In this document: piece after piece, positions 28,070 to 36,400 of the stretch
How the letters are laid out: the number at the start of each line of letters is the position of its first letter
How positions within the stretch are numbered: position 1 is the first letter of the stretch
From: Rhodobiaceae bacterium UBA7804
GTDB lineage: Bacteria > Pseudomonadota > Alphaproteobacteria > Parvibaculales > Parvibaculaceae
Assembly: GCA_002480495.1 (NCBI GenBank)
Contig: DLCG01000009.1
Span: 11,417 to 75,416 of the forward strand
Reading direction: 5' to 3'
DNA length: 64,000 bases
Program-made: the position numbers and the translations under genes
Notes under the pieces: model-generated
Databases searched by the model: none
Told to the model about the DNA's origin: nothing
Seen by the model: the letters and a program-made list of their open reading frames with translations, nothing else

Positions 28070-28983
28070 TCTTCCTTCTCCATACGGGCGTGTTCCCAGG
28101 AAATCAGGAGCACGCCCGCGAAGACGGTGCCGAAGCCCGCAAGATGGACGATGCGGAACTCCTCTCCCAACAGAAGATAGGAGAGGAGAAGCGCGGAAAC
28201 GGGCATGATGCCCATGAAGGCGGCGGCGACCGCGCCTTCCGCCTTCGCCAGTCCCGAATACCAGAGCCATGTGCCGAGCGAGAGCGTGCCCGCGCCATAC
28301 CAGATGGCGGCGGCCCATGCGCCCGCGCTCACCTGTGCGACGTCGAAATCCGGCCATTGCCAGATGGCGAAAGGCAGAAAGAGCGGTACGGAAAGCGCGC
28401 TGGCCAGGAAGGCGACGAGCACGGGATCGGCATGTTCGGACATGCGCTTGCCGAGCAGCGTGTAACAGGCCTCGCAGCAGACCGCGCCGAAGACAAGCGC
28501 CGCGCCGAACCAGACTTCCGAGCCGCCGCCGCCTCCGCTCCCCTGCCCCAGTTGCAGGAGAAGCACGCCCGCGACGGCGAGCGCGATAGCGGCGAGTTTC
28601 CGCCATGTCGGGCTGTCGCCGAAAAAGAGCATGGAGGCAGCGGCCGTGACCGCGGGCGCCGTGCTCATGACGATGGCGCCGACGACGCCCGAGACCATGC
28701 CCATGCCGTAGAGCATGAGCGCGGAAAAGCCGAACATGCCGAAAAGCGCGATGAGGCAGACGGTGATCCAGTCGCGCCGGGTGAACCCCCTGAGTGCGCC
28801 GCGCCCGCTCCAGGCGAAGGGAGCCAGAACCAGTGCGCCGAGACCGACGCGGAAGGCCGAGCCGACAAAGACCGGCATCGCCCCCGTCACGATCTTGCTT
28901 ACCGGCGTCGCCGAGCCGAAAACCGCCATGCCGAGCGCAAGACGGAGGCGGGTCAGGCGCCCCTTCTCTTTCAAGCCGGACAT
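28066..28983 (-). CDS. EamA/DMT-family transporter
   Basis: A 305-residue protein with ten predicted helices in two EamA repeats (about 15-150 and 165-295). RLALGMAVFGSATPVSKIV and GFGTVFAGVLLISWEHAR are typical. The loop GQGSGGGGGSEV links the halves. This drug/metabolite transporter superfamily exports amino acids or metabolites; no substrate is suggested. AAGGAG lies five bases before the ATG. Confidence 0.88.
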   Translation of the reverse strand: MSGLKEKGRLTRLRLALGMAVFGSATPVSKIVTGAMPVFVGSAFRVGLGALVLAPFAWSGRGALRGFTRRDWITVCLIALFGMFGFSALMLYGMGMVSGVVGAIVMSTAPAVTAAASMLFFGDSPTWRKLAAIALAVAGVLLLQLGQGSGGGGGSEVWFGAALVFGAVCCEACYTLLGKRMSEHADPVLVAFLASALSVPLFLPFAIWQWPDFDVAQVSAGAWAAAIWYGAGTLSLGTWLWYSGLAKAEGAVAAAFMGIMPVSALLLSYLLLGEEFRIVHLAGFGTVFAGVLLISWEHARMEKED

Positions 28984-29136
28984 GAACGCTCCTTGAAGTC
29001 TGCTCTTGCGGATCGAGCGGGACGGGCTTCACCGTAAAAACAGGCAGAATACAGGTAAGTTCCCGATCTTCGCTTCGAAGGGGGAAATCCGCTATTCTCT
29101 CTCCAAACGCCATCAGAGCATTCCGGGAGGGAACCC

Positions 29137-30885
29137 ATGAGCCATGACATCGTGATCCGCGGCGGGACCGTGTTCGACGGAACGGGCGCGAAGCCTATCG
29201 AGGCCGATATCGCCATCGACGGCGCAACCATCGTCGCGGTCGGCAAGGTTTCGGGCTCGGGCGCGGAAGAGATCGACGCGCGCGGCCAGATCGTGACGCC
29301 GGGCTTCGTCGACGTTCACACGCATTACGACGGGCAGGTGACCTGGGACCCCTATCTCCAGCCCTCGACCTTTCACGGCGTGACCACCGCCATCATGGGC
29401 AATTGCGGCGTCGGCTTCGCGCCCTGCAAGCCCGAACAGCGCGAATGGCTGCTTGGGCTGATGGAAGGTGTCGAAGATATTCCGGGTACGGCGCTTGCCG
29501 AAGGCATCAAGTGGAACTGGGAGAGCTTCGCCGAATATATGGATGCGGTGGAGGCCTCGCCGCTTGCGCTCGACGTGGGCCTGCAGGTGCCGCATGCCGC
29601 CGTCCGCGCCTATGTGATGGGGGACCGCGCACCGGCGCTCGAACCCGCCACGGAAGCGGAGACGGCGGAGATGGGCCGCCTCGTCGTGGAGGCGCTGGAA
29701 GCCGGCGCGCTCGGCTTTTCCACTTCGCGCACGGTGAAACATAAAGACGTGAAGGGCGGCTCGACGCCGACGCTGAAGGCCGAAGCGATGGAGCTGCACG
29801 GCATCGCGCGCGCCATGGGCAAGGCTGGCAAGGGCGTGCTGCAGCTCATCGCCGACTTCAAGCAGACGGATGAGGAATTCGCGATGCTGCGCGGCATGGT
29901 CGAGCTTTCGGGCCGTCCGATGTCGATCACCATCGAACAGGACGACCGCTGGCCGACCGTCTGGAAGCGCGTGCTCGACAATATCGCCGCGGCCAACGCG
30001 GACGGGCTGCCGATCCGCGGCCAGGTGCCGCCGCGCGCGACGGGGCTGCTGCTCGGGCTTACCGCCTCGCTCAATCCCTTCATCATGCACCAGACCTTCC
30101 GCCAGATCTGGGGGGCGCCGCTCGAGCAACAGTTGAAGGCGCTGCGGGACCCCGAATTCCGCGCGAAGCTGCTGGCCGAGGAACCCGACTATCCGGCGGG
30201 CGAGATCATCGAGATGATCTGCACCGCCTATCACAAGATGTTTTCGCTGGGCGAACGGCCGAACTACGAGCCCGCGCCGGAGGAAAGCGCGAAGGCGGTG
30301 GCCGAACGCACCGGACGCCACCCGCGCGAAGTCGTGCTCGACTGGATGCTGGAGCGCGACGGCAAGGCGCTCATCTATTTCCCGCTGATGAACTACACTT
30401 GCGGCAGTCTCGCCGACGTGGAAACCATGCTCACCCATCCGAACACGGCCTTCGGCCTTTCGGATGGGGGCGCGCATTGCGGCATTATCTGCGATGCGAG
30501 CTTCCCCACCACGCTGCTCACCCATTGGGGCCGCGACCGGACGAGAGGCAAGAAGCTGCCGCTCGAATGGCTCGTCCACGGACTCACGGGCCGCAACGCG
30601 GCACTGGTCGGCCTCGGCGACCGGGGCATCCTCGCGCCCGGCATGAAGGCGGATGTCAATGTGATCGATTTCGACCATCTGACGCTCTATTCCCCCCATA
30701 TCGTCAACGACCTGCCCGCGGGTGGAAAGCGGCTGATCCAGAAGACGGACGGCTATACGGCGAGCATCGTTTCGGGCGCGGTTTCCTTCCGGAACGGAGA
30801 GCCGACCGGCGCGTTGAAGGGGAAACTCGTTCGCGGGGCGCAAGAGCGGCCGGAGGGCGCGCGCATCCCCGCTGCGGCGGACTGA
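29137..30885 (+). CDS. Amidohydrolase, N-acyl-D-amino-acid deacylase-like (paralogue 2)
   Basis: A 582-residue paralogue of the gene at 18951, alignable end to end. FVDVHTHYDGQVTWD holds the HxH metal site, MGNCGVGFAP the metal-bridging Cys, GALGFSTSRTVKHKD, FGLSDGGAHCG (catalytic Asp), then LAPGMKADVNVIDFDHL. GGGAGGG precedes the ATG. Having two such enzymes about 8 kb apart in a lipid-metabolising neighbourhood suggests different acyl substrates (inference). Confidence 0.88.
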   Translation: MSHDIVIRGGTVFDGTGAKPIEADIAIDGATIVAVGKVSGSGAEEIDARGQIVTPGFVDVHTHYDGQVTWDPYLQPSTFHGVTTAIMGNCGVGFAPCKPEQREWLLGLMEGVEDIPGTALAEGIKWNWESFAEYMDAVEASPLALDVGLQVPHAAVRAYVMGDRAPALEPATEAETAEMGRLVVEALEAGALGFSTSRTVKHKDVKGGSTPTLKAEAMELHGIARAMGKAGKGVLQLIADFKQTDEEFAMLRGMVELSGRPMSITIEQDDRWPTVWKRVLDNIAAANADGLPIRGQVPPRATGLLLGLTASLNPFIMHQTFRQIWGAPLEQQLKALRDPEFRAKLLAEEPDYPAGEIIEMICTAYHKMFSLGERPNYEPAPEESAKAVAERTGRHPREVVLDWMLERDGKALIYFPLMNYTCGSLADVETMLTHPNTAFGLSDGGAHCGIICDASFPTTLLTHWGRDRTRGKKLPLEWLVHGLTGRNAALVGLGDRGILAPGMKADVNVIDFDHLTLYSPHIVNDLPAGGKRLIQKTDGYTASIVSGAVSFRNGEPTGALKGKLVRGAQERPEGARIPAAAD

Positions 30886-31076
30886 TTGAAGTCAGTTCAC
30901 ACAAGAAATTCCTGCCTTCCGGGCGGGCTTTGCCTCCGCCCGGAAAGCTGCCCTAATTTGGTCACGGTGGCGGACCAAAAGAGCGCGTTTCGCCGGTCCG
31001 CCCGCGCGAAGACGACGGGGCTGGGCCGTCCATATTCGAACCGTTTTCCCAGTTTGCTGCGCCTGACGGACGATAG

Positions 31077-33806
31077 ATGGACAAGCCCGAACCCGCTCCC
31101 GAGAAGAAGCCCGTAAACCCCCGCTCCTGGCGGCACTCCGTCTTCGTGCGGCAGGCCGCCTTCCTGTTCCTCGTCCTGCCGCTCGTCATCGCGGCGAACC
31201 TTGCCATCTGGGCAGCGTTCAACCAGCCGCATCACGCGGAAGCCTGGACTGGCGAGATCGTGGGCCTCAGCTACAGCCCCTATCGCCAGGGGCAGGACCC
31301 GACGCAGAACAAGCATCCGAGCCTGTCGGAAATCGAAGCCGACATGAAGCTTCTCTCCGGCACGGTGCAGGCCATCCGCAGCTACAGCGTGGTGCGCGGG
31401 CAGCAGCACATTCCCGAACTCGCCTCGCAATACGGGCTCTCCGTCGCCGCCGGCGCATGGATCGGGCCGGACCTCGAGCGCAACGAACGCGAATTGCAGC
31501 AGCTCATCGAGCTTGCGCCGCGGCGCAACGTCGTCCGCGTTCTCGTCGGCAACGAGGTCCTGCTGCGCAACGATATGCCGGTGGAAGAGCTCATCGCCTA
31601 TATCAAGCGCGCGAAGCAGAAGATCTGGAAGCCGGTTTCGACCGCCGAACCGCCGCATATCTGGCTCAACCATCCCGAACTCGTGAAGGCGGTGGACTAT
31701 ATCGGCGTGCAGATCCTTCCCTATTGGGAAGGCATTCCGATCGACTATGCGGTCGATGCCGTGTTCGAGCGGCTCGACGAACTCCGCGCCGCCTATCCCG
31801 GCAAGCCCATCGTGGTGACGGAAGTGGGCTGGCCGAGCCGCGGCAAGATCATCCCGCGCCGTCCCTATCCCGGTCTGTCGGAGGCCGAGCTCAGCGCGGA
31901 GGCCGTGCCCTCGCTCGTCAATCAGGCGACCTTCATGCGCGAGTTCCTCAACCGCGCCAAGGCCGAGGACATCACCTATTACGTGATGGAAGCCTTCGAC
32001 CAGCCGTGGAAAGCGGCGGAAGAAGGCGCGGCGGGCGCCTTCTGGGGCATCTACAATGCCGACCGGCAGCCGAAATTCCCAATGGCGGGCAGCATTTCCG
32101 AAGCGCCGGAATGGCGCTTCTGGGCGTCGCTCGCGGCGGGGCTCGCGCTCGTTCCCGCCATGCTCTTCATGTTGCGGCAGCGCCATGTGCGGCCTGCAGG
32201 CGTCGTCATCTTCGCTGTGCTGACGCAGCTCGCGGGCTCGGCCATCGCCTGGGCGGGGCTTTCGGTCACCGGCCTCTACTTCACCTGGGTGGGCGCGACG
32301 ATCTGGAGCTTCCTCTTCTTCGCACAAGGCCTGCTTCTCATCGTGCTTCTCGCCGAAGCGATCGAATTCGTCGAGGTCATCTGGACGCGGCATGGCGAAC
32401 GGCACTTCAAACCCTTCGACGAAAAGGCCGTGAGCCCGACGGTGAAGGTCTCGATCCATGTGCCGATCCACAACGAACCGCCCGAGATGGTGCGCGACAC
32501 GCTGGCGGCGCTCTCGAAACTCGACTACGAGAATTACGAAGTGCTGGTGCTCGACAACAACACGGTGGACCCTGCCGTCTGGGAGCCGGTGCGCGACTAT
32601 TGCGCGAAGCTCGGGCCGCGCTTCCGTTTCTTCCATCTCGAGAACTGGCCGGGCTTCAAGGCAGGCGCGCTCAATTTCGGTCTGGAAAAGACGGCGGAAG
32701 ATGCCGAAATCATCGCCGTCATCGACAGCGACTATCAGGTCGAGCCGAACTGGCTGAAGACGCTCGTTCCCTATTTCGACAAGCCGGATGTGGGCTTCGT
32801 GCAGGCACCGCAGGATTATCGCGACCGGCACGAAAGCATGTTCAAGAACATGACCTATTGGGAATATGCCGGCTTCTTCCATATCGGCATGGTCCAGCGC
32901 AACAATTTCAACGCGATCATCCAGCACGGCACCATGACGCAGGTGCGCAAGAGCGCGCTGAAACGCGTGGGCGGCTGGGCGGAATGGTGCATCTGCGAGG
33001 ATGCGGAACTCGGCATCAAGCTCTATCGCGCGGGCTATGACAGCGTTTACGTGAACCATTCCTTCGGGCGCGGGCTCACGCCCGACACGCTGGCGGGCTA
33101 TATCAGCCAGCGGTTCCGCTGGGCCTATGGCGCGGTGCAGATCGTGAAGCATCACTGGGACGCGCTCGCGCCCTGGGCGCGCAGGAAGAGCGGGCTTTCG
33201 GGCGCGCAACGCTATTACTTCCTTGCCGGATGGCTGCCCTGGTTCGCGGACGGGCTCGCGCTTCTCTTCACGACGGCGAGCATCGTGCTCTCAGCCTGGG
33301 CGCTCTACCAGCCGAACATGATTTCGCTGCCGGTCGCCGCCTTCCTCATTCCGACCATCGGCAGCTTCGTCTTCAAGTTCGTGCGCTCGCTCTGGCTCTA
33401 TGCCGTGCGCGTGAAGGATTGCAGCTTCCTCGAAAGCCTCGGCGCGGGCGTGGCCGCGCTCGGCCTCACGCATACGGTCGCGAAGGCGATGCTCAACGGC
33501 ATGATCACGACGAGCAAGCCCTTCATCCGTACGCCGAAATGCGAGGACAAGCCGCCGCTCGCGGCCGCCTTCATCCAGGTGCGGGAAGAGGCGTTGATGC
33601 TCACAGCTCTCTGGGGCCTGGCCATTGCGCTCTTCGTCAGCCCCAACTTCGCGGACAGCCATTCGAGACTCTGGATCGCGGTGCTGCTGGTGCAGTCTGT
33701 GCCGTATGCGTCGGCCGTCCTGCTCTCGCTCATCAATGTGATGCCGTCGATCTTCCGCCCGAAGGAGAAGAGGGAAACGGCGGGCATCCTCTCGCCCGCC
33801 GAATAG
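31077..33806 (+). CDS. GH17-GT2 fusion beta-glucan synthase/transferase (NdvB/NdvC-like)
   Basis: A 909-residue membrane protein joining two enzymes. After one helix (residues about 22-46), residues 60-340 form a GH17-like glucanase or transglucosylase domain with VGNEV (Glu160, acid/base) and TEVGWPS (Glu249, nucleophile). Helices at about 350-445 precede a GT2 synthase domain with IDSDYQ (Asp550, Asp552), CEDAE (Asp642) and QRFRW (678-682), then C-terminal helices. This layout fits cyclic or linear beta-1,3/1,6-glucan synthesis as in Bradyrhizobium: polymer made at the membrane and rearranged in the periplasm. Its last 123 bp recur, diverged, at 36265. Confidence 0.88.
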   Translation: MDKPEPAPEKKPVNPRSWRHSVFVRQAAFLFLVLPLVIAANLAIWAAFNQPHHAEAWTGEIVGLSYSPYRQGQDPTQNKHPSLSEIEADMKLLSGTVQAIRSYSVVRGQQHIPELASQYGLSVAAGAWIGPDLERNERELQQLIELAPRRNVVRVLVGNEVLLRNDMPVEELIAYIKRAKQKIWKPVSTAEPPHIWLNHPELVKAVDYIGVQILPYWEGIPIDYAVDAVFERLDELRAAYPGKPIVVTEVGWPSRGKIIPRRPYPGLSEAELSAEAVPSLVNQATFMREFLNRAKAEDITYYVMEAFDQPWKAAEEGAAGAFWGIYNADRQPKFPMAGSISEAPEWRFWASLAAGLALVPAMLFMLRQRHVRPAGVVIFAVLTQLAGSAIAWAGLSVTGLYFTWVGATIWSFLFFAQGLLLIVLLAEAIEFVEVIWTRHGERHFKPFDEKAVSPTVKVSIHVPIHNEPPEMVRDTLAALSKLDYENYEVLVLDNNTVDPAVWEPVRDYCAKLGPRFRFFHLENWPGFKAGALNFGLEKTAEDAEIIAVIDSDYQVEPNWLKTLVPYFDKPDVGFVQAPQDYRDRHESMFKNMTYWEYAGFFHIGMVQRNNFNAIIQHGTMTQVRKSALKRVGGWAEWCICEDAELGIKLYRAGYDSVYVNHSFGRGLTPDTLAGYISQRFRWAYGAVQIVKHHWDALAPWARRKSGLSGAQRYYFLAGWLPWFADGLALLFTTASIVLSAWALYQPNMISLPVAAFLIPTIGSFVFKFVRSLWLYAVRVKDCSFLESLGAGVAALGLTHTVAKAMLNGMITTSKPFIRTPKCEDKPPLAAAFIQVREEALMLTALWGLAIALFVSPNFADSHSRLWIAVLLVQSVPYASAVLLSLINVMPSIFRPKEKRETAGILSPAE

Positions 33807-33834
33807 CTTTCGGCGCAATACGATCAAAGAAGAA

Positions 33835-33861
33835 AGCGGCGGCCGCAATGCGACCGCCGCT
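33835..33861. terminator. Bidirectional terminator between convergent genes
   Basis: Stem AGCGGCGG (33835-33842) with CCGCCGCT (33854-33861), extended inward by CGC/GCG around an AAT loop. TTCATTTC follows on the plus strand and TTTCTTCTTTG on the minus. It serves the glucan synthase gene and the hydrolase fusion gene. Confidence 0.8.
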
Positions 33862-33884
33862 CTTCATTTCTGCTCCTTGGCTTC

Positions 33885-35606
33885 TCAGCCTTTAATGAAC
33901 GCGAGCAGGTCGCGATTGATCACATCGGCATTCACGGTCGCCATGCCATGCGAGAAGCCGGGATAGATTTTGAGCTCGCCCTTCTTCAGCAGCTTCACGG
34001 CGAGTTTGGCGCTTGCATCGATCGGCACGATCTGGTCGTCGTCGCCATGCATCACAAGCGTCGGCACATCTATCGCCTTCAAATCCTCCGTGAAGTCCGT
34101 CTCGGAGAAAGCCTTGATGCCGTCATAATGGGCCTTCGCGCCGCCCATCATGCCCTGGCGCCACCAATTATCGACCACGGCAGGCCTGGCTTCGACGCCT
34201 TCGCGGTTGAAGCCGTAGAAGGGGCCCGATGCGACGTCGCGATAGAAGCTTGAGCGATCCGCAGCGAGTGCGGCCCGGAAACCGTCGAACACTTCGATTG
34301 GCAAGCCGCCCGGATAGTCAGCGGTCTTGAGCATGATCGGCGGGACCGCGCCAATCAGTACTGCCTTGGCAACACGGCCCGGTTTCGCGCGGGCCACATA
34401 GCGCGCAACCTCGCCGCCGCCGGTGGAATGGCCAATGTGAACGGCATTCCTGAGATCGAGCGCTTCAACCACTGCCTCGACATCGGCGGCATAGTGATCC
34501 ATGTCGTGGCCATCGGAGACCTGAGCCGAGCGGCCATGGCCGCGGCGATCATGAGCGACTACCCGGTAGCCCTGATTGACGAAGAAAGTGAGCTGGGCGT
34601 CCCAATCATCTGCGGAAAGCGGCCAGCCATGATGGAAGACGATCGGCTGCGCATCCTTCGGCCCCCAATCCTTGTAGAAGATTTCGACACCGTCTCTGGT
34701 CGTCACGTAAGTCATGATTTTCTCTCCTGCTTTCAGGGGCTCCGCAGCCTTGGCCGCGCCAATGATGGGGGGTAGGGACAGACCTGACGTAGCGGCCTGT
34801 GAAGACGCATGATCCTGCGTCCGGTTGGAGACGTGCCGCGCGGCACGGTCGATCACATCGGCGACTGCCGCCGCTTGTGTGATGAAAGCCACATGGCTGC
34901 CGGGAATGTCGACGATTTCTGCATCAATCCTCTGCGCCATGCCGAGCAGCATGCCCTCACCGAAGGCGCGATCCTCGCTGGCGATGACCGCCCAGCTGGG
35001 TTTGGATCGCCACGCGGCGTTCTCAAGCTTCGACTCGAAGGCCGACATGCGGATAGGCAGCTGCGAGTCGCGAAGGAACGCGGCATCGGCATCGTTCAAG
35101 TCGGCGGCGAAGCCGGATTGAAACCGGTCGGGCCGCACAATGCCGAAGCCGTCCTCGGAGACATCGATCACGAAGTCGGACGCCGCCGGATACCCCTCAT
35201 ATTGTCCGGCCGTCGTCTCGCCGGCATCGGGGGCGAGGGCGGACACATAGACGAGGCCGGAGACATTCGGATGCACGCCTGCCTCGGTGATGACCGTCCC
35301 ACCCCAGCTATGGCCGACCAGGATCGCGGGGCCGCTCTGGCTTTCGAGCACGCGCGTCGTCGCGGCGACGTCGTCTTCCAGCGAGGTCAGCGGGTTCTGA
35401 ACGATACTCACGCCATAGCCGCGCGCCGTCAGAATGTCGTAGACCCCCCGCCAGCCAGAGCCATCGACAAAGGCTCCATGCACGAGCACGACGTTGCGCA
35501 CGGCCTGGTCTTCGGAAATGGTCTCAGTGGGTTCCGCTTGCGAGCACCCCGCCAGCAGCCCGACGGCTGCAGCAGCAAAAATCACACTACGAGCCTTGTC
35601 GATCAT
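33885..35606 (-). CDS. Double alpha/beta-hydrolase fusion lipoprotein (esterase-like + non-haem chloroperoxidase-like)
   Basis: A 573-residue protein with two complete hydrolase domains. A lipoprotein signal (VGLLAGC, Cys21) leads into a first hydrolase, residues about 35-260, with LVHGAFVDGSGW and GHSWGG (Ser100). A linker, TSGLSLPPIIGAAKAAEPLK, resembles a leftover export signal. From residue 298 the second domain, MTYVTTRDGVEIFYKDWG, is a full 276-residue arylesterase/non-haem chloroperoxidase type with GHSTGGG (Ser394), HGDDDQIVP and a final GFSHGM His. The ATG at 34715 has GGAGAG six bases upstream, so this domain may also be made alone. The start at 35606 fits GGAG upstream. Divergent from the OhrR-like gene. 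Confidence 0.85.
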   Translation of the reverse strand: MIDKARSVIFAAAAVGLLAGCSQAEPTETISEDQAVRNVVLVHGAFVDGSGWRGVYDILTARGYGVSIVQNPLTSLEDDVAATTRVLESQSGPAILVGHSWGGTVITEAGVHPNVSGLVYVSALAPDAGETTAGQYEGYPAASDFVIDVSEDGFGIVRPDRFQSGFAADLNDADAAFLRDSQLPIRMSAFESKLENAAWRSKPSWAVIASEDRAFGEGMLLGMAQRIDAEIVDIPGSHVAFITQAAAVADVIDRAARHVSNRTQDHASSQAATSGLSLPPIIGAAKAAEPLKAGEKIMTYVTTRDGVEIFYKDWGPKDAQPIVFHHGWPLSADDWDAQLTFFVNQGYRVVAHDRRGHGRSAQVSDGHDMDHYAADVEAVVEALDLRNAVHIGHSTGGGEVARYVARAKPGRVAKAVLIGAVPPIMLKTADYPGGLPIEVFDGFRAALAADRSSFYRDVASGPFYGFNREGVEARPAVVDNWWRQGMMGGAKAHYDGIKAFSETDFTEDLKAIDVPTLVMHGDDDQIVPIDASAKLAVKLLKKGELKIYPGFSHGMATVNADVINRDLLAFIKG

Positions 35607-35630
35607 GGCAATCTCCATTAAGTCGTTAAG

Positions 35631-35648
35631 GATTAAATCGTATGCGAT
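35631..35648. promoter_or_regulatory. Direct-repeat operator copy 1
   Basis: GATTAAATCGTATGCGAT, an exact copy of 35686-35703. It contains the palindrome ATCG-TATG-CGAT. It lies 24 bp upstream of the hydrolase fusion start, where a bound repressor would block transcription. Confidence 0.7.
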
Positions 35649-35685
35649 GTATATGCTGGAGGAGATTTCAGCGTCAAGCGTAAAC

Positions 35686-35703
35686 GATTAAATCGTATGC
35701 GAT
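35686..35703. promoter_or_regulatory. Direct-repeat operator copy 2
   Basis: Second exact copy of GATTAAATCGTATGCGAT, 55 bp from the first and about 50 bp before the OhrR-like start. It is well placed for autoregulation of the divergent pair. Confidence 0.7.
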
Positions 35704-35752
35704 ATTTTTATGATGCAAGAGTGAGCTAACCGGCGTAGGAGGCCCTAACCGT

Positions 35753-36220
35753 ATGAAAAACAAGGACAATAATCAGAATCAGAAACTGGCGGGATCCCTC
35801 AGCGACTTCCTCTGCTTCGCGATCTACTCAACGAATCTGGCATTTGGGCGCGTCTACAAGCCGCTCTTCGAGGAACTCGGCCTTACCTATCTCCAATACG
35901 CAACGCTCATAGCGCTGCACGAAGAGAGCGGCCAGACGGTCAGCGAACTCGGTGAGAAGCTCTTTCTGGAATCCAACACACTGACGCCATTGCTGAAGCG
36001 ACTCGAAGCAATGGGGTATGTCACGCGCAAACGCGACACTCAGGACGAGCGGCAGGTGCGCATCGGCCTGACCTCCGAAGGCGAAAAGGTCTTCGAGAAG
36101 GCGTTCTGCGGCCGCGAAGCGGTGATCGAAGCCACGGGACTTGAGCCCGAGGCTTTCCAGCGGCTGCAGCGCGATCTGATCACACTGCGGGACAATCTGC
36201 TGGCGTCGGCAAAAAAGTAA
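35753..36220 (+). CDS. MarR/OhrR-type organic-peroxide-sensing regulator
   Basis: A 155-residue winged-helix repressor. The N-terminal FLCFAIYSTNLAFGRVYKPL then FEELGLTYLQYATLIAL matches OhrR, with the peroxide-sensing cysteine at Cys21. The wing DTQDERQVRIGLTSEG and recognition helix NTLTPLLKRLEAMGYVTRKR are normal MarR features. It is divergent from the double hydrolase and probably represses it and itself through the 18-bp repeats (inference). No ohr peroxidase gene is next to it, which is unusual for this regulator type. The first 12 residues, MKNKDNNQNQKL, are unusually Asn-rich and A+T-rich. Confidence 0.88.
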   Translation: MKNKDNNQNQKLAGSLSDFLCFAIYSTNLAFGRVYKPLFEELGLTYLQYATLIALHEESGQTVSELGEKLFLESNTLTPLLKRLEAMGYVTRKRDTQDERQVRIGLTSEGEKVFEKAFCGREAVIEATGLEPEAFQRLQRDLITLRDNLLASAKK

Positions 36221-36264
36221 CGCCAACCTCATCCCCCCGCGTCCGGCAAGCGGGCTCCCGCTCC

Positions 36265-36387
36265 GTGCTGCCGGTGCAGTCGGTGCCTTACGCCTCGGCG
36301 ATGCTGCTCCCGCTCATCAATGTGATGCCGTCGATCTTCCGCCCGAAGGAGAAGACGGGAACGGCGGGCGCCCTCCCGCCCGCCGAA
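36265..36387 (+). pseudogene. Diverged remnant of the 3' end of a GH17-GT2 glucan synthase gene
   Basis: These 123 bp align without gaps to 33681-33803, the last codons of the gene at 31077, with about 14 mismatches by eye, several at third codon positions. The remnant encodes VQSVPYASAMLLPLINVMPS and then IFRPKEK. The stop codon is replaced (GAACAA where the intact gene has GAATAG). No upstream part of the gene is present. It marks the right edge of the hydrolase/OhrR segment. Confidence 0.85.
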
Positions 36388-36400
36388 CAAGACCCTCGCG

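Noticed and set aside
30897..33209. A 770-codon minus-strand frame opposite the GH17-GT2 gene
   Set aside because: Low-complexity Arg/His/Glu composition with no motif; it is the shadow of the codon bias of the real gene.
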